From an uncultured Sphingomonadaceae bacterium (GTDB taxonomy: Bacteria; Pseudomonadota; Alphaproteobacteria; Sphingomonadales; Sphingomonadaceae): 64,000 nt of DNA. Positions 48,873 to 57,963 of the stretch are shown piece by piece (within the stretch, counting starts at the first letter, position 1; the number at the start of each line of letters is the position of its first letter). The DNA is taken from the NCBI GenBank assembly GCA_947501325.1, contig CANMVC010000002.1, forward strand, positions 310,001-374,000. Reading direction: 5' to 3'. The translations under genes were made by a program, and so were the position numbers. Below the pieces are notes generated by a model. That model was not told the DNA's origin and ran no database searches. It saw only the letters and a list, made by a program, of their open reading frames with translations.

Positions 48873-50504
48873 TTAGACAAGTCGGCTTTGTTTTACAGCA
48901 GCAGCGATAAAAGAAGCAAAAAGAGGATGTGGGTCAAAGGGTTTGCTCTTTAGTTCCGGATGATACTGAACACCGACAAACCAGCTATGATCGGGACGCT
49001 CTACAATCTCCGGCAATTCGCCATCTGGCGACATTCCAGAGAATATCAGCCCGGTTTGCTCAAGCCGCTCGACATAACCCTTGTTCACTTCATAGCGGTG
49101 GCGGTGCCGCTCGCTAATCACGTCTGAGCCGTAAATTTCGCTAACCTTGGAACCCTGCTGCAAGCGCGCTTCATAGGCCCCAAGCCGCATGGTTCCACCT
49201 AAGTCACCACCCGATTCGCGTTTTTGCAAGCCCTCTTCGGTCATCCACTCGGTAATTAGCCCGACAATAGGCTCCGCTGTTTCACCAAATTCCGTTGTAG
49301 AGGCTGCATCGATACCCGCCAGATTGCGGGCTGCTTCGACGCAAGCCATCTGCATGCCCAAACAAATGCCGAAGAACGGGACATTATGTTCGCGCGCGAA
49401 TCGCACGGAGCCGATTTTCCCCTCGCTGCCCCGCTCACCGAAACCGCCGGGAACCAGAATCGCGTGCAGCGGTTCCAGATTGGCTGCCAGATCGCTCTCA
49501 TTTTCAAACAGCTCTGCATCGAGCCAGCGCACATGGACTTTAACCCGATTCGCCAGTCCGCCGTGAAATAGTGCTTCTTGCAACGACTTATATGCGTCCT
49601 GCAGGCCGACATATTTCCCGACGACACCGACAATAACTTCACCTTCGGGGTTCTCAATCCGCTCCATCACGTCGTGCCAGCGGGTTAAGTCCGGTTCCGG
49701 CGCATTGATGATCCCGAACGCGTTTAAAACCTCTCTATCAAGGCCTTCTTCATGATATTGCAGCGGTACATTGTAGATGCTGCTCGCATCAAGAGCCGGA
49801 ATCACCGCTTCTTTGCGGACGTTACAAAATTGGGCTATTTTCGCGCGCTCGCCATCCGGCAAATCATGTTCGCAACGACAGAGCAATATATCCGGCTGAA
49901 TACCAAGCGATGTCAGCTCCCGCACGCTGTGCTGAGTCGGTTTGGTCTTCAGTTCACCAGCAGCGGCAATGTAAGGCACCAGCGTGACGTGAACCGAAAT
50001 CGCATTGGCACGGCCCACTTTGTTACGCAGCTGCCGAATCGCTTCGATAAACGGCAGGCTTTCGATGTCACCGACGGTTCCGCCAATTTCGCAGAGCACG
50101 AAGTCGATCCCATCGAGCTTATCCTGGGCAAATTCCTGAATCGCATCGGTTACGTGCGGGATCACCTGAACCGTAGCACCGAGATAATCGCCGCGGCGTT
50201 CCTTGGTGATGATCGACTGGTAGATTCGCCCCGAGGTCACATTGTCGGACTGCAAAGACGGAACACCGGTAAAGCGCTCGTAATGTCCCAGGTCCAGATC
50301 GGTCTCTGCACCGTCATCGGTCACATAGACCTCACCGTGCTGGTAAGGCGACATCGTGCCCGGATCGACGTTCAGATAGGGGTCCAACTTACGGATTCGC
50401 ACCGAATATCCACGTGCTTGAAGAAGCGCGCCGAGGCTCGCTGCCATGAGACCTTTGCCAAGTGAGGAGACCACACCGCCGGTTATAAAAATATATCGCG
50501 CCAT
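48873..50504 (-). CDS. pyrG: CTP synthase
   Basis: A 543-residue enzyme that aminates UTP to CTP with glutamine. The N-terminal synthetase domain starts [20 protein letters not shown], followed by [18 protein letters not shown]. The C-terminal class I glutamine amidotransferase has the nucleophile in [18 protein letters not shown] and the catalytic His in [10 protein letters not shown]. Length is standard. It follows secG on the same strand across 122 bp. Confidence 0.98.
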   Translation of the reverse strand: MARYIFITGGVVSSLGKGLMAASLGALLQARGYSVRIRKLDPYLNVDPGTMSPYQHGEVYVTDDGAETDLDLGHYERFTGVPSLQSDNVTSGRIYQSIITKERRGDYLGATVQVIPHVTDAIQEFAQDKLDGIDFVLCEIGGTVGDIESLPFIEAIRQLRNKVGRANAISVHVTLVPYIAAAGELKTKPTQHSVRELTSLGIQPDILLCRCEHDLPDGERAKIAQFCNVRKEAVIPALDASSIYNVPLQYHEEGLDREVLNAFGIINAPEPDLTRWHDVMERIENPEGEVIVGVVGKYVGLQDAYKSLQEALFHGGLANRVKVHVRWLDAELFENESDLAANLEPLHAILVPGGFGERGSEGKIGSVRFAREHNVPFFGICLGMQMACVEAARNLAGIDAASTTEFGETAEPIVGLITEWMTEEGLQKRESGGDLGGTMRLGAYEARLQQGSKVSEIYGSDVISERHRHRYEVNKGYVERLEQTGLIFSGMSPDGELPEIVERPDHSWFVGVQYHPELKSKPFDPHPLFASFIAAAVKQSRLV

Positions 50505-50626
50505 GGGAGGAAAGGCTTAAGGCGTGTCGGGCCGAAATGGCAAGCGTGCGAATCCGAAAAAGCGAAATATATTTTCGAACGGTACTAAATTTTACGACCC
50601 GAAGCGCGGGACGACCCGATAATCAA

Positions 50627-51034
50627 TTATTGATCGAGCGGAACGGCACCGTCAGCAGCGGCTGGCGCTTCTTCGTTCGAGCCTTCAGCCTGAGCTGCGG
50701 CAGCAGCCAATGGATCATCACCAACCAAAGGCACAGCGTCCGTTGGTTCTGCCGGTGCCACAGGAATGCTGGTATCGCGCTCCAGCGTCTGATCAATGGT
50801 AGAAGGCTGCCCTTCGGAAGCCGCCAAAAAGGCCAGCGAAATGGACAAAGCCACAAACAATACGGCCAATACGGTGGTTGTCCGGGTCAGCAAATCGGCT
50901 GCACCACGCGCGGACATCATGCCAGATGGACTGCCGCCAACACCCAATCCGCCGCCTTCTGACCGCTGCATCAATATAACGCCAACAAGGGCGGCTGCGA
51001 CAATCGCCTGAACAACGGTGAGAAATAGAAACAT
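50627..51034 (-). CDS. secG: Preprotein translocase subunit SecG
   Basis: A 135-residue inner-membrane protein with two membrane helices (FLFLTVVQAIVAAALVGVIL and LTRTTTVLAVLFVALSISLAF). Between them lies the conserved cytoplasmic loop GVILMQRSEGGGLGVGGS. The C-terminal ~60 residues are Ala/Pro/acidic and poorly conserved, common in alphaproteobacteria. SecG assists SecA-driven translocation. The upstream region carries an unusual repeat array. Confidence 0.93.
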   Translation of the reverse strand: MFLFLTVVQAIVAAALVGVILMQRSEGGGLGVGGSPSGMMSARGAADLLTRTTTVLAVLFVALSISLAFLAASEGQPSTIDQTLERDTSIPVAPAEPTDAVPLVGDDPLAAAAAQAEGSNEEAPAAADGAVPLDQ

Positions 51035-51598
51035 GACTAGGTCCGAACGTAATGGTTTAACTGTGAGCAGCGCACATAGCGATTGGGCGGCGGGAGTTCA
51101 AGCGGTGAAACAGCTGGCCTGTGGGCTGCAATCGACAGCAGGATGAAACACCCCGCCCCAGAGTATCGTCCTGCCATTTATGTGAGAGCATCTTCTGTTC
51201 GCCCCAGGCAGCTTTTAAAGTTCACACAAATCACACGACCTTGGAACCATGGGGGCATTCCCTGTTGGTATCCCAAAGTTCACACACATCACAGGCCTGT
51301 CGCGCCAACGGATTGCCAGCGGATATGCCCGCAAAGTTCACACAATTCACACACCCTCTGTCCTGTTGTCCTCGCCCTGGTAAATTTTGAAAGTTCACAC
51401 AATTCTCACACCCCAATTATATATTAAGTAATTGAATAATATGTTTTTTATTATATTTATGGAGTTTTGGCATGATGGATCGACCCCGATGGAATAAGGA
51501 GTCTTTTCTATACCAATCGAGGATGATGTAGGAAAGCTATAGCCGCTTCCAAATCGGGGATTGATGGAAGTGATATCCCGTTGCCGGCGACGCTATCT
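51035..51598. other. Long intergenic region between secG and the LuxR-type gene
   Basis: About 560 bp without a credible gene. It holds the secG upstream region, the four-unit repeat array (51217-51412) and an AT-rich stretch (51413-51470) that may hold a promoter or bent DNA. Short frames here, including a 61-residue minus-strand frame, mostly translate the repeat as Cys-rich peptides and are not believed. Confidence 0.6.
51217..51412 (+). repeat. Four spaced copies of AAAGTTCACACAnnTCACAC, period 57-58 bp
   Basis: Copies begin at 51217, 51275, 51333 and 51390, so spacing is 58, 58 and 57 bp. The first 12 bases (AAAGTTCACACA) are identical in all four. Each unit contains an internal tandem (TTCACACnnTCACAC-like). 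The ~37-bp spacers are unrelated to each other. The geometry recalls a CRISPR array, but the repeat is only about 20 bp, there is no long dyad and no cas gene is in the window. Confidence 0.85.
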
Positions 51599-53347
51599 TT
51601 AGGCCCATTCTTTCACAGCCTCAAAAACCACATCAGGCTTTTGATATAATAGGAGATGTGCCGTATCTTCAATCACATTGACATCATAATTGTCCCTGCC
51701 TGCGGCAAAAGCCTGCATCACGTCGGACGTGTAATGCAAATTATGCTGACCAACCAGATTGCGGACGGGGCATAGCCGGTCATCAACCAGATATTGCCAG
51801 TCGCTGCTCGCCAGCGCCAGTTCGTTGGTAAAGCTATCATAGCCCTGTCTGGTCGTCTTCTGAAAAGCCTGTCGAAACTGAGTGCGAATATCGTCGCGTT
51901 CTATAGTCCGCTGATCATGGTCGTTATCCCCAAGAAAAGCGTGAAGATATTCATGGTCATAGCCGGAATCCACCTTGGCCAGCGCGCCATGTACGACAAA
52001 TCGGCCAATTTTGGGAAAATGGCGCATCAAATAGAGCCGAAGCCGTTCGGCCCGGTCCACCTTGCCGAGATGCGGTCCCGGCTCCATCGGGACAATGCCG
52101 TTAATATTGACGATGCCGGTTATCCTGCCAGACAGATATTTAGCGACAGCATAAGCGAACATGGCACCGGTGATATGACCGATGATCGGACAGGATTTTA
52201 TGCCCAGGTGATCCAGCAACGCCTGTATGTCTTTTGCATATTGAGCAAAGCTGTCGCGCCCCAAAGGACCATCGATTCCGCTATTGGCAAGACCGGGGCG
52301 CCAAACCATGATCAGGCGCAGCCCATGTCGCGCTAACGCAACATGCATATCCTCGGTCACGGTCATGCCGCCCAACAAACCGGGAAAGAACAGCACTGGC
52401 CGACCGCTAGTCGCGCCTACCAATTCGTAATCCAAAACCCTGTCACCCGGGCGCAGCAATATATGAAAGTCCACGCGTCCGTCGCTTTCATCCGATTCGC
52501 TTTTATTTGGCCCCTGCCCTTTCACATTAAATTTTGAAAAGCCGGAATAAAGACAAGCCAATTCAGTCTGTGAGCGCAGGTTTAGTTTAGCCAGTAGCGT
52601 CTTGGTTTGATGCCGGACGGTACCAATGGATCGACCGCGTTTGGTTGCCAGATCAGTTAACGACAGCCCTGTTACAATGGCTTTGGTAATTTCCAGTTCC
52701 ACCGGCGTCAGGTTGAGCAGCGCCTGAAATTGCTCCCCGATATCGGGAAACCAGCTGATATGAATGACCGAAATATGGCCAATGGCATCACCATCGGCAT
52801 TGTGAACTTTGGTCAAGGCAACCTTGACCATCTCCTCCCCATCGACGCTCTCCATGCCAAAAATGCTGATGACCTTGTTCAGTTCAAACTGATCGAGCGA
52901 TTGCAGATTGGACAACAAGGTTTTGAAATGGCCGCGCTCGAATAAGCGTTCATCAGGACGCTTGCCCTTGGCCAACCCGAACATATCTGCCGCTGCAGCG
53001 TTGCTGTAAACAATCTCGCCATTGGCACCAACCAAAGCCGAGGGACGGCTGTCCGCATCAATCATCTTCATCGAATATTTCGCACTATCCGAAGGACGCC
53101 CCTGCATATCCATCAGTGATTGAGCATTTTCAAAATGCGGCACCAGCGGTTCAAAGGCCGATCGGATGGCATTTTCATCCAAACCTAGCCCATCGTCTGT
53201 GGCGGCACCATCCTGTACCTGATGCAAGACTTCATCCAGTCGCGTGCCCAAGAGATCAAACATCTCCCGATAGCGATAGGGACCAATGGCCAGCGAATAA
53301 GCCAGCTTCACAATATCTTCGTCACGTCCGCCGATGTCCCGACTCAC
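51599..53347 (-). CDS. LuxR-type regulator with PAS-like and inactive alpha/beta-hydrolase domains
   Basis: A 582-residue protein read from GTG at 53347. Order: an N-terminal helical part, a PAS-like domain (~98-205), a LuxR-type HTH (~213-265: LTPVELEITKAIVTGLSLTDLA, then GRSIGTVRHQTKTLLAKLNL), a Ser/Asp-rich linker, and an alpha/beta-hydrolase domain (~300-582). The hydrolase oxyanion region (FFPGLLGG) and the C-terminal DTAHLL His remain, but the nucleophile elbow reads GHITG at 390-394, with Ile392 instead of Ser. Hydrolysis is therefore unlikely; a ligand-sensing role is inferred. No acyl-homoserine lactone domain is present. Confidence 0.85.
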   Translation of the reverse strand: MSRDIGGRDEDIVKLAYSLAIGPYRYREMFDLLGTRLDEVLHQVQDGAATDDGLGLDENAIRSAFEPLVPHFENAQSLMDMQGRPSDSAKYSMKMIDADSRPSALVGANGEIVYSNAAAADMFGLAKGKRPDERLFERGHFKTLLSNLQSLDQFELNKVISIFGMESVDGEEMVKVALTKVHNADGDAIGHISVIHISWFPDIGEQFQALLNLTPVELEITKAIVTGLSLTDLATKRGRSIGTVRHQTKTLLAKLNLRSQTELACLYSGFSKFNVKGQGPNKSESDESDGRVDFHILLRPGDRVLDYELVGATSGRPVLFFPGLLGGMTVTEDMHVALARHGLRLIMVWRPGLANSGIDGPLGRDSFAQYAKDIQALLDHLGIKSCPIIGHITGAMFAYAVAKYLSGRITGIVNINGIVPMEPGPHLGKVDRAERLRLYLMRHFPKIGRFVVHGALAKVDSGYDHEYLHAFLGDNDHDQRTIERDDIRTQFRQAFQKTTRQGYDSFTNELALASSDWQYLVDDRLCPVRNLVGQHNLHYTSDVMQAFAAGRDNYDVNVIEDTAHLLLYQKPDVVFEAVKEWA

Positions 53348-53475
53348 TGAAACCTTGCTCCTCGCCTGATCAAATATCCTTGTTGAACAAGCATTTTCTG
53401 GCGTTGCCGATAACGTGTCTTAACGGACAGGCAATTGCGAAAATGTAATCACTATAAATCGGTCCTGCTACATGA

Positions 53476-53491
53476 TGTGACCGTGATCACA
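53476..53491 (+). promoter_or_regulatory. CRP-type operator TGTGA-N6-TCACA
   Basis: TGTGACCGTGATCACA is an exact match to the CRP consensus core and lies between the LuxR-type gene (start 129 bp away, minus strand) and the secreted-protein gene (start 100 bp away, plus strand). It could serve either divergent gene. Confidence 0.65.
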
Positions 53492-53590
53492 GAGCCCCTT
53501 CCAAATCATCTGCCTATTTATCCCATATGGCATATTCTGTTGCGCTCGACTTCCAGCCATTTGCTCTCTCGACAACAAGGGAGACTATCT

Positions 53591-54436
53591 ATGACACTCA
53601 GAAATACCATTTACCTGCTGGCGGGCGTCGCCGTTCTATCGGCCGGCCACATGGCCGAAGCGCGCGATCCATTTGGCGGTTTGAAAAGCGCTGTGAAAAA
53701 AGCGAAGAAGGAAAAGAAAAAGGTCGATGATGCCGTTGAGGTTATTGATCAGGTAACCGGCACGTCATCCAGCGGCTTCGTTAACCGGGGCAGCACCAGC
53801 AATAGTCCGCGTACGGCCAAGCGCACACCCACCAGAACCGATTATAAAATGGGTATGCCGTCCGCCGATCTGACATCACAGACCAAATGCACCGGTCTGG
53901 CATTATCGCAAGTCACCATCGGCAATCTCGGGGAATATACATTCCAGCAGGGCTTCAGCAAAGAAAAGCGCACCGGCTTTATCAACCGAAAGCCCGGACA
54001 AGTAAGCAAAAGCTGCATTATCACACCCGGTCTGCAATCCGGCGAAGTGGTTTATTTCGAAGTCAATCGCGCCCAGTATAAGGCGTTGGACAAAGGCAAT
54101 GACTTTGAATGGCAATGCGTGCGTTCCGATGATCCAGGCGCCGGCGTGACTGATTATTGGACATGGAATAGCGATCAATATCTTGGCGATTCGCATATGA
54201 AATTGCATTGCGGCAACGACCAGGGCGTCAGCAATTGCGCCACCGGCAGCAATTCCTCTCGAGCCTCTGCCTATTCTGCCGACATGAAGAAACGCGGTAA
54301 ATATGGCATCAGTTTTCTGGCGCGGACCACCGGCAAATATCGCGGGCCAACCGAAAAACTCTACTGCCAATATTATAACAAGCGCACCGGTCAAAGCCTG
54401 GTCGGGTTTGAATATATGAGTGCATCGGGCCGTTAG
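53591..54436 (+). CDS. Secreted Cys-containing hypothetical protein
   Basis: A 281-residue exported protein. ATG at 53591 follows GGGAG and begins a signal peptide (MTLRNTIYLLAGVAVLSAGHMAEA). A short Lys-rich segment (SAVKKAKKEKKKVDDAVEV, residues ~35-53) and a Ser/Thr/Asn-rich linker lead to a ~190-residue domain with six Cys, likely paired in the periplasm or outside. No known family was recognised. It is divergent from the LuxR-type gene, with a CRP-type site between them, and is followed by another small secreted protein 62 bp downstream. Confidence 0.75.
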   Translation: MTLRNTIYLLAGVAVLSAGHMAEARDPFGGLKSAVKKAKKEKKKVDDAVEVIDQVTGTSSSGFVNRGSTSNSPRTAKRTPTRTDYKMGMPSADLTSQTKCTGLALSQVTIGNLGEYTFQQGFSKEKRTGFINRKPGQVSKSCIITPGLQSGEVVYFEVNRAQYKALDKGNDFEWQCVRSDDPGAGVTDYWTWNSDQYLGDSHMKLHCGNDQGVSNCATGSNSSRASAYSADMKKRGKYGISFLARTTGKYRGPTEKLYCQYYNKRTGQSLVGFEYMSASGR

Positions 54437-54498
54437 GATTAAGGCGGCCCCGGTGGCCGACTTTTATCAGAATTCATCATCACAATAAGGAAATATCT

Positions 54499-54807
54499 AT
54501 GAAAATACTGACCATCATTGCGGCCACGGCGCTCGCGACATCCGGCCTCTACATACCCGCCGCTTTTGCGCAATCCAGCAGCACCAGTGTTGCAAAAGAT
54601 GGCAGCTGTCCAAGTGGTTTCAAAGCTTCGGGCAACAGTTGCAAGTCTAGCTCTGGCAAAGTGGCCATTGCCAAAATCGGTTCCTGTCCAACAGGCTTCA
54701 AATCTTCAAGCAATTATTGCGTCGGTGACAAGGGCGATTATGCCGAGGTCAAAAGCGGTAGCTGCTCCGGTGGATTGAAAGCATCCGGGAAATATTGCGT
54801 TAAATAA
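54499..54807 (+). CDS. Small secreted protein with three Cys repeats
   Basis: A 102-residue protein. After a signal peptide (MKILTIIAATALATSGLYIP, cleavage near AFA-QS) there are three related units: GSCPSGFKASGNSCKSS, GSCPTGFKSSSNYCVGD and GSCSGGLKASGKYCVK, about 27 residues apart. Each has two Cys, suggesting one disulfide per unit. The pattern resembles short extracellular repeat modules, but no named family is assigned. It probably shares regulation with the upstream secreted protein. TAAGGA lies 9 bp before ATG. Confidence 0.75.
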   Translation: MKILTIIAATALATSGLYIPAAFAQSSSTSVAKDGSCPSGFKASGNSCKSSSGKVAIAKIGSCPTGFKSSSNYCVGDKGDYAEVKSGSCSGGLKASGKYCVK

Positions 54808-54815
54808 GACCAGTC

Positions 54816-54851
54816 AGGCGATTCCGCGAAGGCAATGACGCGGGATCGCCT
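54816..54851. repeat. 13-bp inverted repeat between convergent genes
   Basis: AGGCGATTCCGCG (54816-54828) pairs with CGCGGGATCGCCT (54839-54851) with one G-U pair and a 10-nt loop. There is no U-tract on either strand, so it is not a classical intrinsic terminator. It may be a REP-like palindrome or a processing hairpin between the convergent Cys-repeat and DUF2805 genes. Confidence 0.7.
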
Positions 54852-55066
54852 TACTTGTAAACAGCACGGCGATCACCAAAGTCCCGCACTCTCTTGCGCC
54901 AGGCGCGATAGCTGCCGGTTTTCAGATGGGACCGCATGATAGTTTTGACTTGATCAGGGCTAACTCCATGTAATGTGCGAATCGTTTCAAAAGGCACATG
55001 ATCACTCAGTGCCATTTCGATAATTTCGCTGACGATGTCTTCGGGCAGTTCCGGTGCTTTTGCCAT
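54851..55066 (-). CDS. DUF2805 (TIGR03643-type) small protein
   Basis: A 71-residue protein with a helix-turn-helix-like layout: DIVSEIIEMALSDHVPFETI, then HGVSPDQVKTIMRSHLKTGSYRAWRKRVR. This is the DUF2805/TIGR03643 family, of unknown function; a nucleic-acid-binding role is suggested only by shape and charge. It overlaps the tpiA stop by one base and is presumably co-transcribed with it. Confidence 0.82.
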   Translation of the reverse strand: MAKAPELPEDIVSEIIEMALSDHVPFETIRTLHGVSPDQVKTIMRSHLKTGSYRAWRKRVRDFGDRRAVYK

Positions 55067-55812
55067 CAGGCCGCCGCAGCTGCTTCAATGATCGGCCCAA
55101 ATTTTTCTGCCGTTAGACTGGCCCCACCAACAAGGCCGCCGTCAACATTGGGCACAGCGAGTAATTCCGAAGCATTGCCGCCATTCATTGAGCCTCCGTA
55201 GAGAATCCGCACAGCATCTGCGCCGTCCCCCATGAGCTTGCCGAGCTTGTTGCGGATGGCCGCATGCATCTCTTCGACATCAGAGGCTTCGGGAACGCGG
55301 CCCGTGCCAATGGCCCAGACAGGCTCATAAGCAATGGTCAGCCAAGCTGCCTCAGCCTTGTCCGGAAAGGATCCTTCCAGTTGGCCGCATACAATGTCCA
55401 CAGCTTGTCCGGCATCGCGTTCTTCCTCGGTTTCGCCAACACAGATAATCGCGCCCAATCCGGCAGCATGGACCGCTTCGGCTTTGGCTTTGATTTCCGC
55501 GTCGGTTTCATGCTGGTCGGCGCGGCGTTCGCTATGACCCAATATTGTCATAATCGCCCCAGCTTCGCGGATCATGTCAGCGGACAAGCATCCGGTATGC
55601 GCGCCTTTCGCTGCAAAATGGCAGTCTTGCGCGCCAATCATGAAGTCTGGATTATTATCAGCCGCTTGCGCAATCAGTGTGGCTGGCGGGCATATCGCAA
55701 CATCAACCTGATTATTCTGGCCCGCAATCTCAGCAATTTCCTTTATATCGGACAGTTGCTCGCGCATGCCATTCATCTTCCAATTGCCGACAATATATTT
55801 GCGATTGGCCAT
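55066..55812 (-). CDS. tpiA: Triose-phosphate isomerase
   Basis: A 248-residue TIM barrel that interconverts DHAP and glyceraldehyde-3-phosphate. The N-terminal YIVGNWKMNG has the catalytic Lys, ILGHSERR the electrophilic His, and AYEPVWAIGTG the catalytic Glu with the flexible loop. The C-terminal phosphate-binding segment is GGLVGGASL. Length is typical. It is divergent from ppiD across about 180 bp. Confidence 0.98.
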   Translation of the reverse strand: MANRKYIVGNWKMNGMREQLSDIKEIAEIAGQNNQVDVAICPPATLIAQAADNNPDFMIGAQDCHFAAKGAHTGCLSADMIREAGAIMTILGHSERRADQHETDAEIKAKAEAVHAAGLGAIICVGETEEERDAGQAVDIVCGQLEGSFPDKAEAAWLTIAYEPVWAIGTGRVPEASDVEEMHAAIRNKLGKLMGDGADAVRILYGGSMNGGNASELLAVPNVDGGLVGGASLTAEKFGPIIEAAAAA

Positions 55813-55990
55813 ATTCTCTCCACCCCATTGTTAATACAGCCTACTCGCTAACAAATTCCGCCACCTCTGCCAAACAGGTTTACGGGAAACAGCTTTTAAT
55901 TCTGGGCAATCCCCTTTTGCTTGAACGAAAAACGCAAGCCGCCTAAAGCATCGGGAAATCTATTTGCCCTAACTGAATTGCAATATTCTT

Positions 55991-57934
55991 ATGATTACAT
56001 TTTTCCGCAACATCTTTTCGTCGAAAATCGGCCTGTTCTTTACAATGTGTTTTGTTGCACTGATCGCCATCGCATTCGCTTCGGCTGATGTTACCGGGTC
56101 CGGTGCATTTGGCGGTGTAACCGGATCCGGGACAGCAGCGCAAATCGGCGATTCAAAGCTGTCCACATCCGAACTCAGCCAGTCGGTCAACAACGCCTTT
56201 CGTGCCGAACAGCGCGAAAATACCGGGCTAGACCTGAAAACCTATGTTGAGGGTGGCGGATTTGACGGAATTTTGGACCGGCTCATCAACAGCTTCTCCA
56301 TCGCTGCATTCGGCAATAAATATGGCATGACCGCTGGCAAGCGACTGGTCGATAGCGAGATTGCAGACATACCCTCTTTCCAGGGTGCCGACGGCCAATT
56401 TAGCGAAGAAAATTTTCGCAGAGCGCTGCAACAGCAAGGCATCAAGGAACAACAGCTGCGCGATGATTTCACGCGTAATTTGCTGGCGGATCAATTGCTC
56501 CCGGTTGCAGGCTTTGGCGCATCGGTTCCACAGAAGCTTGTCACTCCCTACGCCTCCCTGCTGCTTGAGGGGCGCGAAGGCCAAATTGCGATTATTCCAT
56601 CCGCTGCGTTCATTGAAAACGTAACGCCTGCGGATGCTGCATTGGCTGCTTTCTATAGCAAAAACAGCTCCCGCTACACGATTCCCGAACGGCGCACGAT
56701 TAGCTATTCGATTTTCTCGAAAGACCGGTTTAATGACAGGGTCAAACCGACCGAGAAAGAAATTCAGGGTCGCTATAATCTCGACAAAGCGAAATATGCG
56801 GCCAGTGAAACCCGCAATATCGACCAGGTTATCCTGCCGACACAAGCGGCTGCAAAAGCACTGGCGGATAAAATCAAGGGCGGCGAGACTATAGGGGCCG
56901 CGGCGCAATCGGTTGGACTCTCGGTCGCTGAAGTCGGATCAATTACCAAGTCCGCGCTGGCAGGCACAGCCTCGCAAGCAGTCGCCAATGCCGTATTCTC
57001 CACAGAATCGGGTGGCGTTTCCGCGCCAGCGCAGAGCGCACTCGGTTGGCATATCGCCAAAATCAACAATGTCACGAAAGTTCCCGCGCAGACGCTGGAA
57101 CAGGTTCGGCCCCAGATTGTTGCCGAACTTACCCGTGAAAAAATCGATGTCGCGCTGGCAGAACTCACCGTGACCATGGAGGATGAATTTGCGAGCGGCT
57201 CCAGCCTTGCCGATGTCGCTGAAGCAGAAGGTCTGAAAATTGAATCCACTCCGGCATTATTAGCCAATGGCCAAAACCCTGAAGATCAGAATTATCGCCC
57301 GATACCGGAAATGCAGCGCATTCTTCCCGTCGCATTCTCGTTGGAAGAAGATTCCGATCCGCAAGTGGTCGAGATCATCCCGGGCCAGCAATATGCCATT
57401 CTGGATGTAACCAATATTACCGAGGCCGCACCACCGCCCTTAAATGCGATCAAGCCCATTGTAACGCGCGATTACATGTTGGACGAAGGATCTAAAAAGG
57501 CGAAGGTGATCGCCGATCAGATTGCAAAGCAAGTCAGTTCCGGTGACACTCTCTCGAAAGCCATGGCTGACGCGAAGGTGAAGTTGCCCAATATTGAAAA
57601 CGTTAAAAGCACCCGTGCCGAGCTGGCCAGACAAAGCCAACAAGGACAAGTGCCGCCGCCGTTGACGCTGATGTTCAGCATGGCCGAAGGCACCGCTAAA
57701 ACACTCAAGGCACAGCAGAATCAGGGCTGGTTCGTGGTCAATCTGAACAAGATAGATCGCGGAGACGCGTCCGCGCGTACCGATTTGCTCAACGCCACAC
57801 GCTCGCAGTTCAAACAGGTATTCGGCAACGAATATACCGAACAGTTTATCAATGCGATGAAGGCCGATGTCGGTGTCGAGAGAAACGAGGATGCCCTCGC
57901 TGCGCTGAAAAACCAGTTGACGGGTGGCAATTAA
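55991..57934 (+). CDS. PpiD-like periplasmic chaperone / peptidyl-prolyl isomerase
   Basis: A 647-residue protein with one N-terminal membrane helix (IGLFFTMCFVALIAIAFA), then a SurA_N-type chaperone region and a parvulin-like domain around residues 250-365 (YAASETRNIDQVIL, then GGVSAPAQSALGWHIAKI). A second, weaker PPIase-like region occupies the C-terminal third. PpiD sits on the outer face of the inner membrane near the Sec translocon and helps exported proteins fold. It lies 29 bp upstream of trpE on the same strand. Confidence 0.9.
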   Translation: MITFFRNIFSSKIGLFFTMCFVALIAIAFASADVTGSGAFGGVTGSGTAAQIGDSKLSTSELSQSVNNAFRAEQRENTGLDLKTYVEGGGFDGILDRLINSFSIAAFGNKYGMTAGKRLVDSEIADIPSFQGADGQFSEENFRRALQQQGIKEQQLRDDFTRNLLADQLLPVAGFGASVPQKLVTPYASLLLEGREGQIAIIPSAAFIENVTPADAALAAFYSKNSSRYTIPERRTISYSIFSKDRFNDRVKPTEKEIQGRYNLDKAKYAASETRNIDQVILPTQAAAKALADKIKGGETIGAAAQSVGLSVAEVGSITKSALAGTASQAVANAVFSTESGGVSAPAQSALGWHIAKINNVTKVPAQTLEQVRPQIVAELTREKIDVALAELTVTMEDEFASGSSLADVAEAEGLKIESTPALLANGQNPEDQNYRPIPEMQRILPVAFSLEEDSDPQVVEIIPGQQYAILDVTNITEAAPPPLNAIKPIVTRDYMLDEGSKKAKVIADQIAKQVSSGDTLSKAMADAKVKLPNIENVKSTRAELARQSQQGQVPPPLTLMFSMAEGTAKTLKAQQNQGWFVVNLNKIDRGDASARTDLLNATRSQFKQVFGNEYTEQFINAMKADVGVERNEDALAALKNQLTGGN

Positions 57935-57963
57935 ATGGTTCGTTTTCGCTCGACTTTCGACTG

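Noticed and set aside
51217-51412. Possible CRISPR array
   Set aside because: The repeat is only about 20 bp, lacks a dyad, varies at its 3' half, and no cas genes are present. Kept as a repeat array only.
51231-51416. 61-residue Cys-rich minus-strand frame
   Set aside because: Its CVNCVNF-like repeats are just the translation of the DNA repeat, and there is no ribosome site.
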